A stretch of 64,000 bases of DNA from Rosenbergiella gaditana. GTDB lineage: Bacteria > Pseudomonadota > Gammaproteobacteria > Enterobacterales > Enterobacteriaceae. Where the stretch lies: NCBI RefSeq assembly GCF_018494065.1, contig NZ_JABBFR010000016.1:1-64000 (forward strand), given 5' to 3'. Below the pieces are notes generated by a model, which did not search any database, had not been told where the DNA came from, and saw only the letters and a program-made list of their open reading frames with translations. Made by a program: the position numbers and the translations under genes. Positions 1 through 8,935 of this stretch are shown here, one piece after another (the first letter of the stretch is position 1; each line of letters begins with the position of its first letter).

Positions 1-63
1 CGCACAATAGAGCTACATGAAAAAGTCATCGGGGCCTTCATTGAAAAATATATGTTCTACTAA
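1..63 (+). CDS. IS1-family transposase (InsB-like), last 20 codons only
   Basis: The first 63 bases read in frame as a 20-residue tail beginning RTIELHEKVIGAF and ending in TAA. This matches the conserved C-terminus of the IS1 transposase (RSIELHDKVIGHYLN in the classical element). The rest lies outside the window, so it cannot be said whether the transposase is intact. The diagnostic IS1 terminal repeat follows directly, which supports the call strongly. The divergent last residues (EKYMFY) suggest an IS1 relative rather than canonical IS1A. Confidence 0.85.
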   Translation, partial: RTIELHEKVIGAFIEKYMFY

Positions 64-77
64 TTGGAGTCATTACC
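1..77 (+). mobile_element. Right end of an IS1-family insertion sequence
   Basis: Immediately after the transposase stop, TTGGAGTCATTACC at 64-77 is the exact inverse complement of the outer 14 bases of the IS1 right inverted repeat (GGTAATGACTCCAA). The element boundary is therefore at 77, and the target duplication should begin at 78 (GGGAAATG...). The partner copy is upstream of the window. The element abuts the distal end of the polysaccharide operon. Confidence 0.85.
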
Positions 78-149
78 GGGAAATGCATGCATGATGCAGG
101 AGCTATTCTAATCGGATTTCTGTTGTTAAATTTTATTAGACGATCTTAG
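78..149 (+). pseudogene. Possible C-terminal remnant of a membrane protein cut by IS1
   Basis: The frame running out of the IS1 end reads GKCMHDAGAILIGFLLLNF and ends in a TAG at 147-149. The hydrophobic stretch resembles the last transmembrane helix of a membrane protein, for instance a polymerase, flippase or acyltransferase from the polysaccharide locus. It is too short to assign. It could equally be chance coding in AT-rich DNA. A small hairpin (CTAGCCT at 170-176 with AGGCTAG at 182-188) follows. Confidence 0.25.
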
Positions 150-242
150 CTTTACAGATAAATATGAATCTAGCCTAGGAAAGGCTAGTGCTAAATATTT
201 ATTTTGGTGAGCAAAATATACTCATTGGTTTTTATATCAATA

Positions 243-277
243 AGAGGTGCAACTTTTTGGGTAAAAGCTGCACCTCT
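243..277 (-). terminator. Hairpin downstream of the polysaccharide operon
   Basis: A 15-bp stem (243-257 with 263-277) encloses a 5-nt loop. The single imperfect pair becomes a G-U wobble in the minus-strand transcript but an A-C mismatch in the plus-strand one, so the structure fits minus-strand RNA. It lies 80 nt past the stop of the HAD-like gene. No strong U-tract follows, so it may protect the 3' end rather than terminate. The remaining bases from 150 to 355 hold nothing else recognisable. Confidence 0.5.
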
Positions 278-355
278 ACCGATAAATGCAATCAACCTAA
301 GCTACGACAATTTAGAGGGTATTGTAAGTGCAAATTGCCTCGGCGAAAGATAGAC

Positions 356-2374
356 TTAACGCCTATAAAAATTTCTCTTATAATAATGAGCAAATTTTGC
401 CGCAACTACCAGAATTTTTTTGTTTAACCAAGTGATGTCTTTTTTAGAGTCTAGACTTGCCCCCCACTGATTTTGCTTTATGAAATCAATGAGTGTTAAT
501 CTCTTATTTCTGTTAAAAAATGAAAGAAAAATATCCATGGTACTAGGCACTGAATCTTTTTTCAGGAAGCTACCAACACCGAAAACTTCATTGTGATTTA
601 GGTTGTTAAAAGCATTGATTAATGATGTATTACTACCATCTAGTAACACCCCCCAGATATTCAATGAATAATCTCGTAGCTTATCGCTTGTTAATCCATA
701 ATTTAATACTGATTTAGTAAAATGATTTATACAGGAGAGCAAACCCTCTTGGAATTTATTGGTAAAATTATACCAGGTCTTATTTTCTTCTAAATCAATA
801 TTCCGTTGAGCAACAATTTTCTCTCCTTCACGAACATACCCAGTGACACTGCCTGTGGGTGAGTTAGTTATCATTTCAATAGGCGCGACAGAGTCTAGAT
901 AGTGAGAATACTCCTCTTTTATGTTCAGATCAGGACCGAAGGAAAATTTAGCAGTATTTTCTGGTTGTTTGTTTAGAAATTTTTGTAGGCCTAGATAAAC
1001 ACCAATAAATTTTGTGTTAGGGAATAACAAAGCTATATTATCATGGATAGTCCCTCTCCAACCAACATCAACGAAACAAAAACTATCTTTAGAATTGTTA
1101 GTTATTCCTTTTTGGTTGAAATATTCAATTATTAGCTTCTTTTTCTCACTAATAATATTCCATACAATAGCTTTAAATTCGGAATCTGAAAATAAACTTA
1201 CAACTCTAGCATCCAACCATGGGTATTGAATGACTTCATTATCTTTTAGATTGTATTTGTCAATAAAAGAATGTACGATCGTTATGTCGATATCTAAAGT
1301 CTTAAATAATGCAGAAATAGATTGGGTACTGTATAAAGACCAGACTCTCATCATCTCATCAATACTTATTTCACTTAATGATGGAGAAAACGTTGATATC
1401 CTACTCACTTCTAATATTTCAAATTCGGGTAATTTTAAATCATTCATTTGACTTTCGATTTCAGAAATAAATTTTTCGAAAGCTTTGATAAAAAATTCAC
1501 CCTCTCTAGTAAAGAAAAATATTTTTTTGCAATTATTCCTTAATGCCTCCTCTAATATCTTTGTACAAAAACCAACGATAAATGGGGTCGTTTTCATACC
1601 CGTTAATGTAGATTCATCGATATCATTACTTTTTTGATTTTTGGTTAAGTCATTAGTTAGAGTACTAATGAGTTTAAGGTCATTACCCCATAATGATTCT
1701 CTTTCAACTCTAAGGTTATTTTCACTATCAGGGCAATACAACTTAGAGGTGATTCCTAGTTCAGTAGGTATTTTGACATCGGACCAAGCATTATCTCCGA
1801 TATGTAGCCATTCATCACTCTGAATATTATGCTCATTTCTTAAGAAATCGAATAGCTTTCCACTTCTTTTGTTTAGTCTAATGTCGGCAGATGTTATACC
1901 TTTGTTAATTGGGAAATTAACATCGGAGTTTTTTATTATATCAATAATAGAGGGAGATGAAATATAAAAGTCAGATAAAAATAAAGTTTCATCCGATGAG
2001 TTTTCGTTTAAAAAATCTATTATATATGGGTCTATGTATGTTAGTGACTTTTCTTTATTTATTTCCCATGAATATAAGTCTTCAACAATATCCTCTATAT
2101 TGACACTTTTAGATATGTTATTTTTAATCCATTGAAAAAAAACATCTTTTATATGATATTCATCATCAAAACCCTCATCACGTGATAATTTAGCAATCGC
2201 TAACTCACAGTCAACTCTACTTTTAAAAAGGGCGGTGACATCATAATTATTATGAAGGTGATGATATTTAAGATAAAAATAATATGCGGTTGATCTTTTG
2301 ATAAAATCAGGGTGGCACTTTCGTCTAAGTATAGTGTCCCAAACATCCACAGTTTTTAGTTTAAATTTTTTCAT
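356..2374 (-). CDS. HAD-superfamily hydrolase-like protein (COG5610 type), polysaccharide locus
   Basis: 672 residues. The N-terminus carries a HAD fold: motif I DVWDT with Asp10 and Asp13, motif II LFLSDFY near residue 130, a lysine motif in KRSGKLFDF, and motif IV HIGDNAWSD near residue 195. The second half starts around residue 260 (GFCTKILEEALRN, then FFFTREGEFF) and resembles the extra domain of large HAD-like proteins in capsule and O-antigen clusters, whose substrate is generally unknown. It is the last gene of the minus-strand operon, 13 nt after the WsaF-like glycosyltransferase. Base composition is strongly AT-rich like its neighbours, suggesting acquisition of the whole cluster. 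A role in modifying or assembling the exported glycan is inferred from position only. Confidence 0.75.
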   Translation of the reverse strand: MKKFKLKTVDVWDTILRRKCHPDFIKRSTAYYFYLKYHHLHNNYDVTALFKSRVDCELAIAKLSRDEGFDDEYHIKDVFFQWIKNNISKSVNIEDIVEDLYSWEINKEKSLTYIDPYIIDFLNENSSDETLFLSDFYISSPSIIDIIKNSDVNFPINKGITSADIRLNKRSGKLFDFLRNEHNIQSDEWLHIGDNAWSDVKIPTELGITSKLYCPDSENNLRVERESLWGNDLKLISTLTNDLTKNQKSNDIDESTLTGMKTTPFIVGFCTKILEEALRNNCKKIFFFTREGEFFIKAFEKFISEIESQMNDLKLPEFEILEVSRISTFSPSLSEISIDEMMRVWSLYSTQSISALFKTLDIDITIVHSFIDKYNLKDNEVIQYPWLDARVVSLFSDSEFKAIVWNIISEKKKLIIEYFNQKGITNNSKDSFCFVDVGWRGTIHDNIALLFPNTKFIGVYLGLQKFLNKQPENTAKFSFGPDLNIKEEYSHYLDSVAPIEMITNSPTGSVTGYVREGEKIVAQRNIDLEENKTWYNFTNKFQEGLLSCINHFTKSVLNYGLTSDKLRDYSLNIWGVLLDGSNTSLINAFNNLNHNEVFGVGSFLKKDSVPSTMDIFLSFFNRNKRLTLIDFIKQNQWGASLDSKKDITWLNKKILVVAAKFAHYYKRNFYRR

Positions 2375-2387
2375 AATTTATTTTCTT

Positions 2388-3569
2388 TTATGATTTGATA
2401 AATGATCTAATTTTATTTTTAATAGAGAGAGGTAGTTTCGAATAAATTCTTTTCATCAGATTATTATTTTGATTATAGAGTGTGTTCGCTATATCTGGGC
2501 GAATGTTTTTCGTCTCAAAAGGGGGTCTTTTATAGGAGCGAACTAAATCAGTAGTTACAGAATCCGTATTATTTATAGCGGAAAGGAAGGCATCATAGAA
2601 CCCTTCATTTTCATTTTCCAATGTTCTGCCCACCATAAATTTTTCGCCAGACTCCCCCATATGCTTGGCTAATGAATCATCATTAAGTATTTTCATTAAT
2701 CCTTCTGCTATACTTTCGGGAGTTTGCTTACATAAAAGCATTGCGTCATGATCGAAATCATAAAGATTATTTTCTCGCCAGATTTCAACGACAGGAAGCC
2801 CTGACTGCATCATCTCGAATGGGACCCTTGATGGGTTAGATGAACTTATACATAATCCAACAGCACATTTATTATATAATTCGTTACATGAATCTAAAGG
2901 AAGCAACCCTAGGTTTTCATGCTCAAACCAAAGGTTTTCTTTAATCGTTGATCCATATAGGTAAATTTTAACATCCGGCATGCTATGTTTTACAATTCCA
3001 AGGGCTTCAATACCTATTCTTGAGCATCTTCTTGGTTTATCAGGCTGATAGATAAAGCAGATTGCTTTCTGTTTAGGGATAGTATTAATTCTTTTATAAA
3101 TTTTATTATTAACACCAAATTCAAAATGGAAAGCATTTATAGAAAAATCATTTTTAAGCTTATATCTTAGCCACCTGCCTATAGTTATTGGTATTAACCC
3201 ATAACTATAAGAATTTTCTGCCATCAAATAGGAGTCACCAACAGGATTAAAATATGCCTCATAATCCTGAACAAAATACAAGCGCTTACAGTCGAATGGT
3301 AATGACGCTACAAAAGGTGCAGAATACCAAATAGTTGCCACAGCCACATCACAAGGCTGAAATTTATCCCAACCGTAAAAAACATTTTTCAAACGTATAC
3401 GAAAAAGATTGAAAATTAAATCACATCCCTCGGTCTTACCCGATTTATCTTCTAAATAGATTATACAATTATGACCTTTCGATTCTAGAAACTCTGCATG
3501 TTGGAGCATAGTCCTGTGCCCACCGGAACCTTCGATCAGCTGAGGAATAAACCATGAAATATTTGCCAT
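2388..3569 (-). CDS. GT4-type glycosyltransferase, WsaF/rhamnosyltransferase-like
   Basis: 393 residues, GT-B fold. The N-terminus SWFIPQLIEGSGGHRTMLQ matches the glycine-rich start of the WsaF-like GT4 group, which transfers rhamnose or related sugars from nucleotide donors to a growing glycan in the cytoplasm. The C-terminal half has the donor-site region around YLYGSTIKEN and SRVPFEMMQSGLPVVE. A 166-nt AT-rich gap separates it from the upstream coiled-coil gene, larger than other gaps in this operon, so a secondary promoter there is possible. The ribosome site is weak. Donor and acceptor cannot be told from the sequence. Confidence 0.8.
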   Translation of the reverse strand: MANISWFIPQLIEGSGGHRTMLQHAEFLESKGHNCIIYLEDKSGKTEGCDLIFNLFRIRLKNVFYGWDKFQPCDVAVATIWYSAPFVASLPFDCKRLYFVQDYEAYFNPVGDSYLMAENSYSYGLIPITIGRWLRYKLKNDFSINAFHFEFGVNNKIYKRINTIPKQKAICFIYQPDKPRRCSRIGIEALGIVKHSMPDVKIYLYGSTIKENLWFEHENLGLLPLDSCNELYNKCAVGLCISSSNPSRVPFEMMQSGLPVVEIWRENNLYDFDHDAMLLCKQTPESIAEGLMKILNDDSLAKHMGESGEKFMVGRTLENENEGFYDAFLSAINNTDSVTTDLVRSYKRPPFETKNIRPDIANTLYNQNNNLMKRIYSKLPLSIKNKIRSFIKS

Positions 3570-3735
3570 TTAATTACCATAATTGATTGCTGTAGATGTG
3601 ATTAGTTGAAGCTTGAAAATAATAACTTACTCAATACTTAGAGGGATTATCTTAGCGTATAGTTTATATATAATATTATAGTCTTAATATGATGTACTTT
3701 TAGTGCCGGTGTGTATTTTAAGCAAAGGTTTAAAA

Positions 3736-5598
3736 CTAGTTTTTATTAGAATCAGTATATTCTCTAACTATATTCTCCAGATTCTGGATAAGTTTTTCTT
3801 GATTAGCTATTGTATTATCTTTTTCATCGATCAACTGGGTTTGATCTCTGATAGTTAAATCTCTCTCGTCAATCATAAGAGTTTGAGCTTTAATAGCGAT
3901 ATCTCTTTCATCAATGATTTTAGCCTGATCTTTAATTGTAATATCTCGTTCGTCAATCAGTATAGTTTGCGAATTGATTGCTTGCATTCTTTCGGCTAAA
4001 AGTGCTGACCATGTGTTGTTATTAACCAAACTAAATAACTCTAACCTACCAATAGATAAAGATCTTTTTATATTAATTAGTTTTATAACCCAATCTATAA
4101 TGTCATGATAAATATACATCACAAAATTCAGCGGAAACGATTTTTGTCCCAATAACTCGTTTTCATGTACATTGAAGAAAGTATTTATTCTGTTTATTGA
4201 TGTATTTAGAAGAATAGTTGCACAAGATATTTTTCCCAAGGAAAGTAACATAGTTACATTCATATAGTAGCTTTGTAAAATCTTTGTGCTAATTGTTGGG
4301 CTAAATTCTTTAGTAGAACTTCTATAGGCCTTACTGAACCAATACATTGATTTTATAAAATCACTTTTTTTTCTATAAATTTGTCCTAACAAAGTGCACA
4401 AAGATATGTACCATCTAATTTGATGGGGGCTAAGATGGCTGTCTTTATAAATATCACAACAGTAGTCAGTAATTTTATAGATAATAAATTCATCTGGATT
4501 ATAATTGTTTAAATATTGATAGCCTAAGACCGCTAATGCAGATCCATAATCTGGACTTAGAGGCGGATAAGTTTCCAATATTTGTAAACAATAATTTTTC
4601 AAATTGAATCTAGATTTATTTCTGAATGGAAATTCCACTAACGATCTAACAATCCACGGATTAATATAATCTCTAGGAAATGCCAAAAGATTATCAGGGG
4701 GGGAGCTATAACCGTATATTGATTCATTGTATTCGAAACCCTTAAATATCAAAGGGTTTTTCATTAAAATTAATATATCAGAATAAGAGTTTATTATTGA
4801 CCCTGTATAATCGACTATTGAAAGCGTTTCATTGTCATTAGTAGAATAACTTTCAATATCTAAGTTTATTGATTTTAAAATTTTTAATACGCTGGTTTCT
4901 TGCTTAAGTAAAACACATCTTCCTGAGGGTACAAGTGACTTAGATATAAAATCGAGGGTTATTGAGTTTAATTCAATATCATTATCAATAAATAGAATAA
5001 AATTATAGTTATTATTTTTAATGTTCGTTGATATATCAGCTGAATGTAGGAAGTTTAAATTATTAGAATTTATTTTATATGATAAGTAATTTCTAATATT
5101 TTCATTTCCGTCATCTAATATTAATATTTCATCACCAGGGCAGATATAGCTAGTTACTTTATCTAGTGTTTCACTAAAGTAGTGTACTTTCTCATCTAGA
5201 GTAACATTATATTCAAATAAATAATTATTAATTAATTCAATATTTACTCGATTTTCTCCCTCTTTGATTATCTCCTTATTAATATTTCGATAGTTATTTT
5301 TTTCTAAAAAATTAATAAATTCCAAGTGATTATTATCAACACAGTCTATTGAAATTTTAAAAAGTTTTATGTTTAAATTGCAAATAATTTTATAAAGATT
5401 AGTGAAGTCTGAATTTTCAATAGAAAATCTAACATAAAAATAATCAATACTATCTATACTTTCATTGTAATCGATCTCCTCTAATGAATTAAATCGATAC
5501 ACAATATAGCCAGTGTTTAACAAGTCATTATAAATTTCATCTTCGCAATTTATTAATAAATATTGGCCAGGATACTTATAATCGAATAAACTAGACAT
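3736..5598 (-). CDS. Methyltransferase-like protein with C-terminal coiled-coil repeats; candidate O-antigen chain terminator
   Basis: About 620 residues. A methyltransferase-like core with a degenerate glycine motif (EILILDDGNENIRNYLS, near 165-180) is followed by a helical region containing PRDYINPWIVRSL. It ends in a coiled coil made of four nearly identical 14-residue units (IDERDITIKDQ type). The gene directly follows wzt, whose product carries a C-terminal cargo-binding domain. In E. coli O9a-type systems the neighbouring WbdD caps the chain end, and its coiled coil sets chain length; the same layout here suggests an analogous job. No kinase domain is seen and the SAM motif is not canonical, so the capping chemistry is unproven. 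An in-frame ATG at 5616 overlaps wzt; the ATG at 5598, 4 nt after the wzt stop, is preferred. Confidence 0.6.
   Translation of the reverse strand: MSSLFDYKYPGQYLLINCEDEIYNDLLNTGYIVYRFNSLEEIDYNESIDSIDYFYVRFSIENSDFTNLYKIICNLNIKLFKISIDCVDNNHLEFINFLEKNNYRNINKEIIKEGENRVNIELINNYLFEYNVTLDEKVHYFSETLDKVTSYICPGDEILILDDGNENIRNYLSYKINSNNLNFLHSADISTNIKNNNYNFILFIDNDIELNSITLDFISKSLVPSGRCVLLKQETSVLKILKSINLDIESYSTNDNETLSIVDYTGSIINSYSDILILMKNPLIFKGFEYNESIYGYSSPPDNLLAFPRDYINPWIVRSLVEFPFRNKSRFNLKNYCLQILETYPPLSPDYGSALAVLGYQYLNNYNPDEFIIYKITDYCCDIYKDSHLSPHQIRWYISLCTLLGQIYRKKSDFIKSMYWFSKAYRSSTKEFSPTISTKILQSYYMNVTMLLSLGKISCATILLNTSINRINTFFNVHENELLGQKSFPLNFVMYIYHDIIDWVIKLINIKRSLSIGRLELFSLVNNNTWSALLAERMQAINSQTILIDERDITIKDQAKIIDERDIAIKAQTLMIDERDLTIRDQTQLIDEKDNTIANQEKLIQNLENIVREYTDSNKN
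3799..3966 (-). repeat. Four tandem 42-bp units encoding a 14-residue coiled-coil repeat
   Basis: Within the preceding gene the translated units are ILIDERDITIKDQ, KIIDERDIAIKAQ, LMIDERDLTIRDQ and QLIDEKDNTIANQ, each two heptads long with hydrophobic I/L/M positions. Each unit corresponds to 42 bp, so copy-number change keeps the frame and would lengthen or shorten the coil in fixed steps. Confidence 0.85.
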
Positions 5599-5602
5599 TT
5601 CT

Positions 5603-7009
5603 TCACCATGAAGCATTCATTTTTAGATCAATAACACCACCAAAGAAATACTCATCCCTGACAACATTAACATGAAAAAAAGCGGCCTCATCTTGCCAAT
5701 GTAAAATTCTTTGAGATAAATAATTTGGTGTCTCTTCTAATGATACAGCAGCTTGAACTTCATATAAGTTTGTACCTAAATTACATATGAAATCAAGGTC
5801 TACAAAAAAACGCTCACCTGCGCTAAATTTTCTTTTCCAAAATTGGGTGCAATCTGAATTGTTATATCGTATTGCCATATCTTGGTTAAGAGTTCCCCAA
5901 GAATATATTTTAACACCCTCTTTATTACGTATCCTAATACCTACATTTAGTTTAGATATATTTCTCTTAATATGGCAGTGTATTCTAATTTTTATCTTAT
6001 CGCCTGGGTTGAATGCATTACTAAATTCACCATTGCTATTTAATATTTTGACACTCTCAATCTCAGCATCCCCTTCACCGAAGGATAATTTATCCGTTCT
6101 TGACTGATTTTTATTATCATTTTTTTCATTATTTGAAATGTCTGGAATAACTGATGGCTCTTCTTTATTTGTGGCTATATTGTCGATTTCTTTTTTTGAA
6201 GCTAAATCTTGGGCTAATTTTGAAAAATACTCGCTTTCTTCTTTATGTAGCAGTCGTCGGTACTCTAATAATATTTCTGACGACAATCCAACGTTAAGTT
6301 GTTTTCCCCGATCAAGCAGGATTGATTTATTGGTAAGCGTTCGGACTGACTCTTGATCATGAGAAACAAATAAGAGTGTTACACCATCACTTGTCAGTTT
6401 TTCGATTTGCTGGAAACAGCGTTTCTGAAATAAAGCATCTCCGACCGCTAATGCTTCGTCTACAATTAAAATTTCTGGTTCTAATTGTACTTGCACAGCA
6501 AACGCTAGTCTTACCATCATTCCACTAGAATACGTTTTTACGGGTTGCTTGAGGTGTGACCCTATATCAGCAAAGCCAGCTATTGCATCAAATTTATTAT
6601 CTATTTCTTGTCTCGAAAGACCTAAAACAGCACCATTCAAGTAAATATTTTCTATACCCGTAAATTCTGGATTGAAACCTGATCCAAGCTCTAATAGAGC
6701 CGCTATACGGCCATGTGTGTATATCTCACCACTTGTTGGTGTAAGCGTTCCTGTAATCAACTGTAAAAGTGTGCTTTTACCTGAACCATTACGTCCGATA
6801 ATTCCCGCTGATTCTCCCTTTTTAACCGAAAAACTAATGTCATCAAGGGCCCAGAATTCATCGTAATAATTTTTAGATTCTTTTCCGACTAAGTATTGAA
6901 ATTTAGGAAGTACGAATTGTTTTAGTCTATCTCTAGGTGAGTGGTAAATGTTATAGCATTTTTTTACATTTTTTACATTTATTGCTATATCGTTAGATGA
7001 CATCTGCAA
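5603..7009 (-). CDS. wzt: O-antigen/polysaccharide ABC transporter, ATP-binding protein Wzt
   Basis: 468 residues. The N-terminal half is a complete ABC ATPase: Walker A GRNGSGKST, signature YSSGMMVRLAF, Walker B ILIVDEALAVGD and H-loop LLFVSHD. It drives export of an undecaprenyl-linked glycan across the inner membrane with Wzm. A linker from about 255 to 310, rich in N, D and K, leads to a beta-rich C-terminal domain (about 310-468). That length is typical of Wzt proteins that bind a modified chain end, as in E. coli O9a, whereas short Wzt proteins lack it. It overlaps wzm by 17 bp and is followed at 4 nt by the coiled-coil protein, a layout implying coupled translation. The family is certain; the bound glycan is unknown. 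Confidence 0.93.
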   Translation of the reverse strand: MQMSSNDIAINVKNVKKCYNIYHSPRDRLKQFVLPKFQYLVGKESKNYYDEFWALDDISFSVKKGESAGIIGRNGSGKSTLLQLITGTLTPTSGEIYTHGRIAALLELGSGFNPEFTGIENIYLNGAVLGLSRQEIDNKFDAIAGFADIGSHLKQPVKTYSSGMMVRLAFAVQVQLEPEILIVDEALAVGDALFQKRCFQQIEKLTSDGVTLLFVSHDQESVRTLTNKSILLDRGKQLNVGLSSEILLEYRRLLHKEESEYFSKLAQDLASKKEIDNIATNKEEPSVIPDISNNEKNDNKNQSRTDKLSFGEGDAEIESVKILNSNGEFSNAFNPGDKIKIRIHCHIKRNISKLNVGIRIRNKEGVKIYSWGTLNQDMAIRYNNSDCTQFWKRKFSAGERFFVDLDFICNLGTNLYEVQAAVSLEETPNYLSQRILHWQDEAAFFHVNVVRDEYFFGGVIDLKMNASW

Positions 7010-7796
7010 AACCTTTTTTAGTCTTTTGAAAAAAAGAAAAACCTATTAAAAATATTAATAAACTGATTACTGAGTCAATAGTTAACATTTGCCAATTAGG
7101 ACTCATACCAAAGCAAATAATTTTTCTAGTCTCCTCTATAAGAAAAGCTATTGGATTCAGTAAAACAACTTTTTGGAAAGATAGAGGTAATGCAGAGATC
7201 GGATAAAAAACTGGAGATAGAAACATAAGAATCGTCACGGCAATGCTTATTGTCTGAGGAATATCTCTTATGTATACCCCGAGCGAAGCCAAAATCCAAC
7301 TTATACCAGTAATAGATAACACTAGTGGTATTAATATAATTGGAAGAAATATCGTGGTCACGTGAATCTGATGTTTAAAAAATAAGATGGTTAGTAGTAG
7401 CACGATTAGGCTTATACCAGCATGAAATAAAGAAGATAGAAGACTAACTATCGGCAATATTTCAATAGGGAACACTACTTTTTTAACGAAATTAGCATTA
7501 GAAGTTATTAAGGTTGTTGATTTATTTATCGCTTCAGAAAATATATTGAATATTATTAAACCAGTAAATAATATGATAGCAAAATCGGCATGACCAGTAT
7601 TCTGTTCTCCTGCCCATCTGGATTTGAAAATAACTGAAAAAACAAAAGTATAAACTGTAAGCATCAATATAGGATTAAATAACGACCATGTTAAACCTAA
7701 AAAAGATCCCTTATATCTTCCCATTATATCTCTTACAGTCATTTGCCAGATTAAATCTTTTTTATCATTGAGAAGTCTAAGTATATTTAAAATCAT
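6993..7796 (-). CDS. wzm: O-antigen/polysaccharide ABC transporter permease Wzm
   Basis: 267 residues with about six predicted membrane helices and the ABC-2 permease signature near the N-terminus (DLIWQMTVRDIMGRYKGSFLG). It forms the inner-membrane channel through which the lipid-linked glycan passes, powered by Wzt. The start codon overlaps the stop of the upstream glycosyltransferase by 4 bp (ATGA) and the end overlaps wzt by 17 bp, so the three genes are translationally coupled. Length and gene order are normal for the Wzm-Wzt export pathway. No wzy or wzx is visible, consistent with an ABC-dependent rather than Wzy-dependent system. Confidence 0.93.
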   Translation of the reverse strand: MILNILRLLNDKKDLIWQMTVRDIMGRYKGSFLGLTWSLFNPILMLTVYTFVFSVIFKSRWAGEQNTGHADFAIILFTGLIIFNIFSEAINKSTTLITSNANFVKKVVFPIEILPIVSLLSSLFHAGISLIVLLLTILFFKHQIHVTTIFLPIILIPLVLSITGISWILASLGVYIRDIPQTISIAVTILMFLSPVFYPISALPLSFQKVVLLNPIAFLIEETRKIICFGMSPNWQMLTIDSVISLLIFLIGFSFFQKTKKGFADVI

Positions 7797-8935
7797 TTTA
7801 ATTCCTGATTCGAAAATTGATTGTATACAGATAAAGTTTTCTTAATCACGATATCTCTATTAAATCTATCTTTAACTATTTTAGATGAAGTTGAGCCAAA
7901 TCTTTCTCTTATGTCGGGATTATCTTTTAGGAAAATTATTTTATCTGCAATTTCCTCTGGGGTGGCATTATTTATTAGATAACCATTGTACCCATCATTA
8001 ATTATACTTTTACAACCCCCTGAGTCGCTTACAATGCATGCTCTCCCAACCGAGCAAGCTTCTATTATAATTCTTGGAACACCTTCAGCATATTTAGTAG
8101 GTAACGCAACTAAGTTTGAATGTTTTAATAGAGAATACATATCTTCGACTTTTCCTAACCAAACTATATTTCCTTGTTTTTCCCATTCATGTATTTGGTT
8201 TAAACTTATTGCATCTGGATCTTCTAGATCTGATATTCCTGCTACTTTTAAAACTATATTAATATTTTTTTTATGTAGTATATCAACAGCCTTTACTAAG
8301 TCACCAAGTCCTTTCGACCATAATAGCCGACCTGCAAACAATACTGAGAAAGTGTTTTCTAAACATTCTTTTGTGTATACATATTCATCAATATTAACCC
8401 CAGCACCCTCTATTATGTAGATGTTTTCTTTTTTCAATTTTACATAGCTATCGAGTAAATGAAAATCGTTTTCATGCTCAAAAATTATTTTGTGATTTCG
8501 ACCTGAAAAAATTATTTTATATATGTTTGTGACTATTTTAAATTTTAATCTATTTAAAATGCTTTCATGTTTTTGGAAAATCCGTCCTAACCCAACGAAG
8601 CTCACTACAAAAGGTGTTTTTAATAGCCTTGCGTAGATCCCACCTAGAATTATTGGTTTTATGGTTATAAGATGAAATAAGTCTGATTTTATTTTTCTAT
8701 TTATTTTGACTAACTGATATAGAGTCGTTAAGTTCTTTATTGGGTTGCTACTAAATCTTTCTAATTTGATGTCTAAGCAACAAATACCCTTTGACTCTAT
8801 ATTTTTTCTTATGTTTTTGTTTGGAAAGGTACTAATAAGGTAGACTTTATGTCCATTATTTATTGCAGCTTCAGCCCTTTCTAGCCAATGTAATTCAAAG
8901 TACCATGAGGCATTGACAAAATATGATATCTTCAT
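7793..8935 (-). CDS. GT4 family glycosyltransferase, first gene of the polysaccharide operon
   Basis: 380 residues, GT-B fold. The C-terminal donor-binding half has LFAGRLLWSKGLGDLV and the EX7E motif EGVPRIIIE that is usual in retaining GT4 enzymes. The N-terminus (MKISYFVNASWYFELHWLERAEAA) resembles O-antigen and exopolysaccharide glycosyltransferases. It probably adds an early sugar to the lipid-linked chain on the cytoplasmic side. As first gene of the operon it follows a 430-nt untranslated leader. Its AT content is as high as the rest of the cluster. The sugar specificity cannot be assigned. Confidence 0.85.
   Translation of the reverse strand: MKISYFVNASWYFELHWLERAEAAINNGHKVYLISTFPNKNIRKNIESKGICCLDIKLERFSSNPIKNLTTLYQLVKINRKIKSDLFHLITIKPIILGGIYARLLKTPFVVSFVGLGRIFQKHESILNRLKFKIVTNIYKIIFSGRNHKIIFEHENDFHLLDSYVKLKKENIYIIEGAGVNIDEYVYTKECLENTFSVLFAGRLLWSKGLGDLVKAVDILHKKNINIVLKVAGISDLEDPDAISLNQIHEWEKQGNIVWLGKVEDMYSLLKHSNLVALPTKYAEGVPRIIIEACSVGRACIVSDSGGCKSIINDGYNGYLINNATPEEIADKIIFLKDNPDIRERFGSTSSKIVKDRFNRDIVIKKTLSVYNQFSNQELK

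Noticed and set aside
188..427. Plus-strand 79-codon ORF at the window start
   Set aside because: It overlaps the hairpin after the polysaccharide operon and the end of the HAD gene, has no family resemblance, and is rich in K, N and C as expected of chance frames in AT-rich DNA.
1014..1823. Several plus-strand ORFs of 60-73 codons
   Set aside because: They lie wholly inside the HAD-like gene on the opposite strand and show no domain features.
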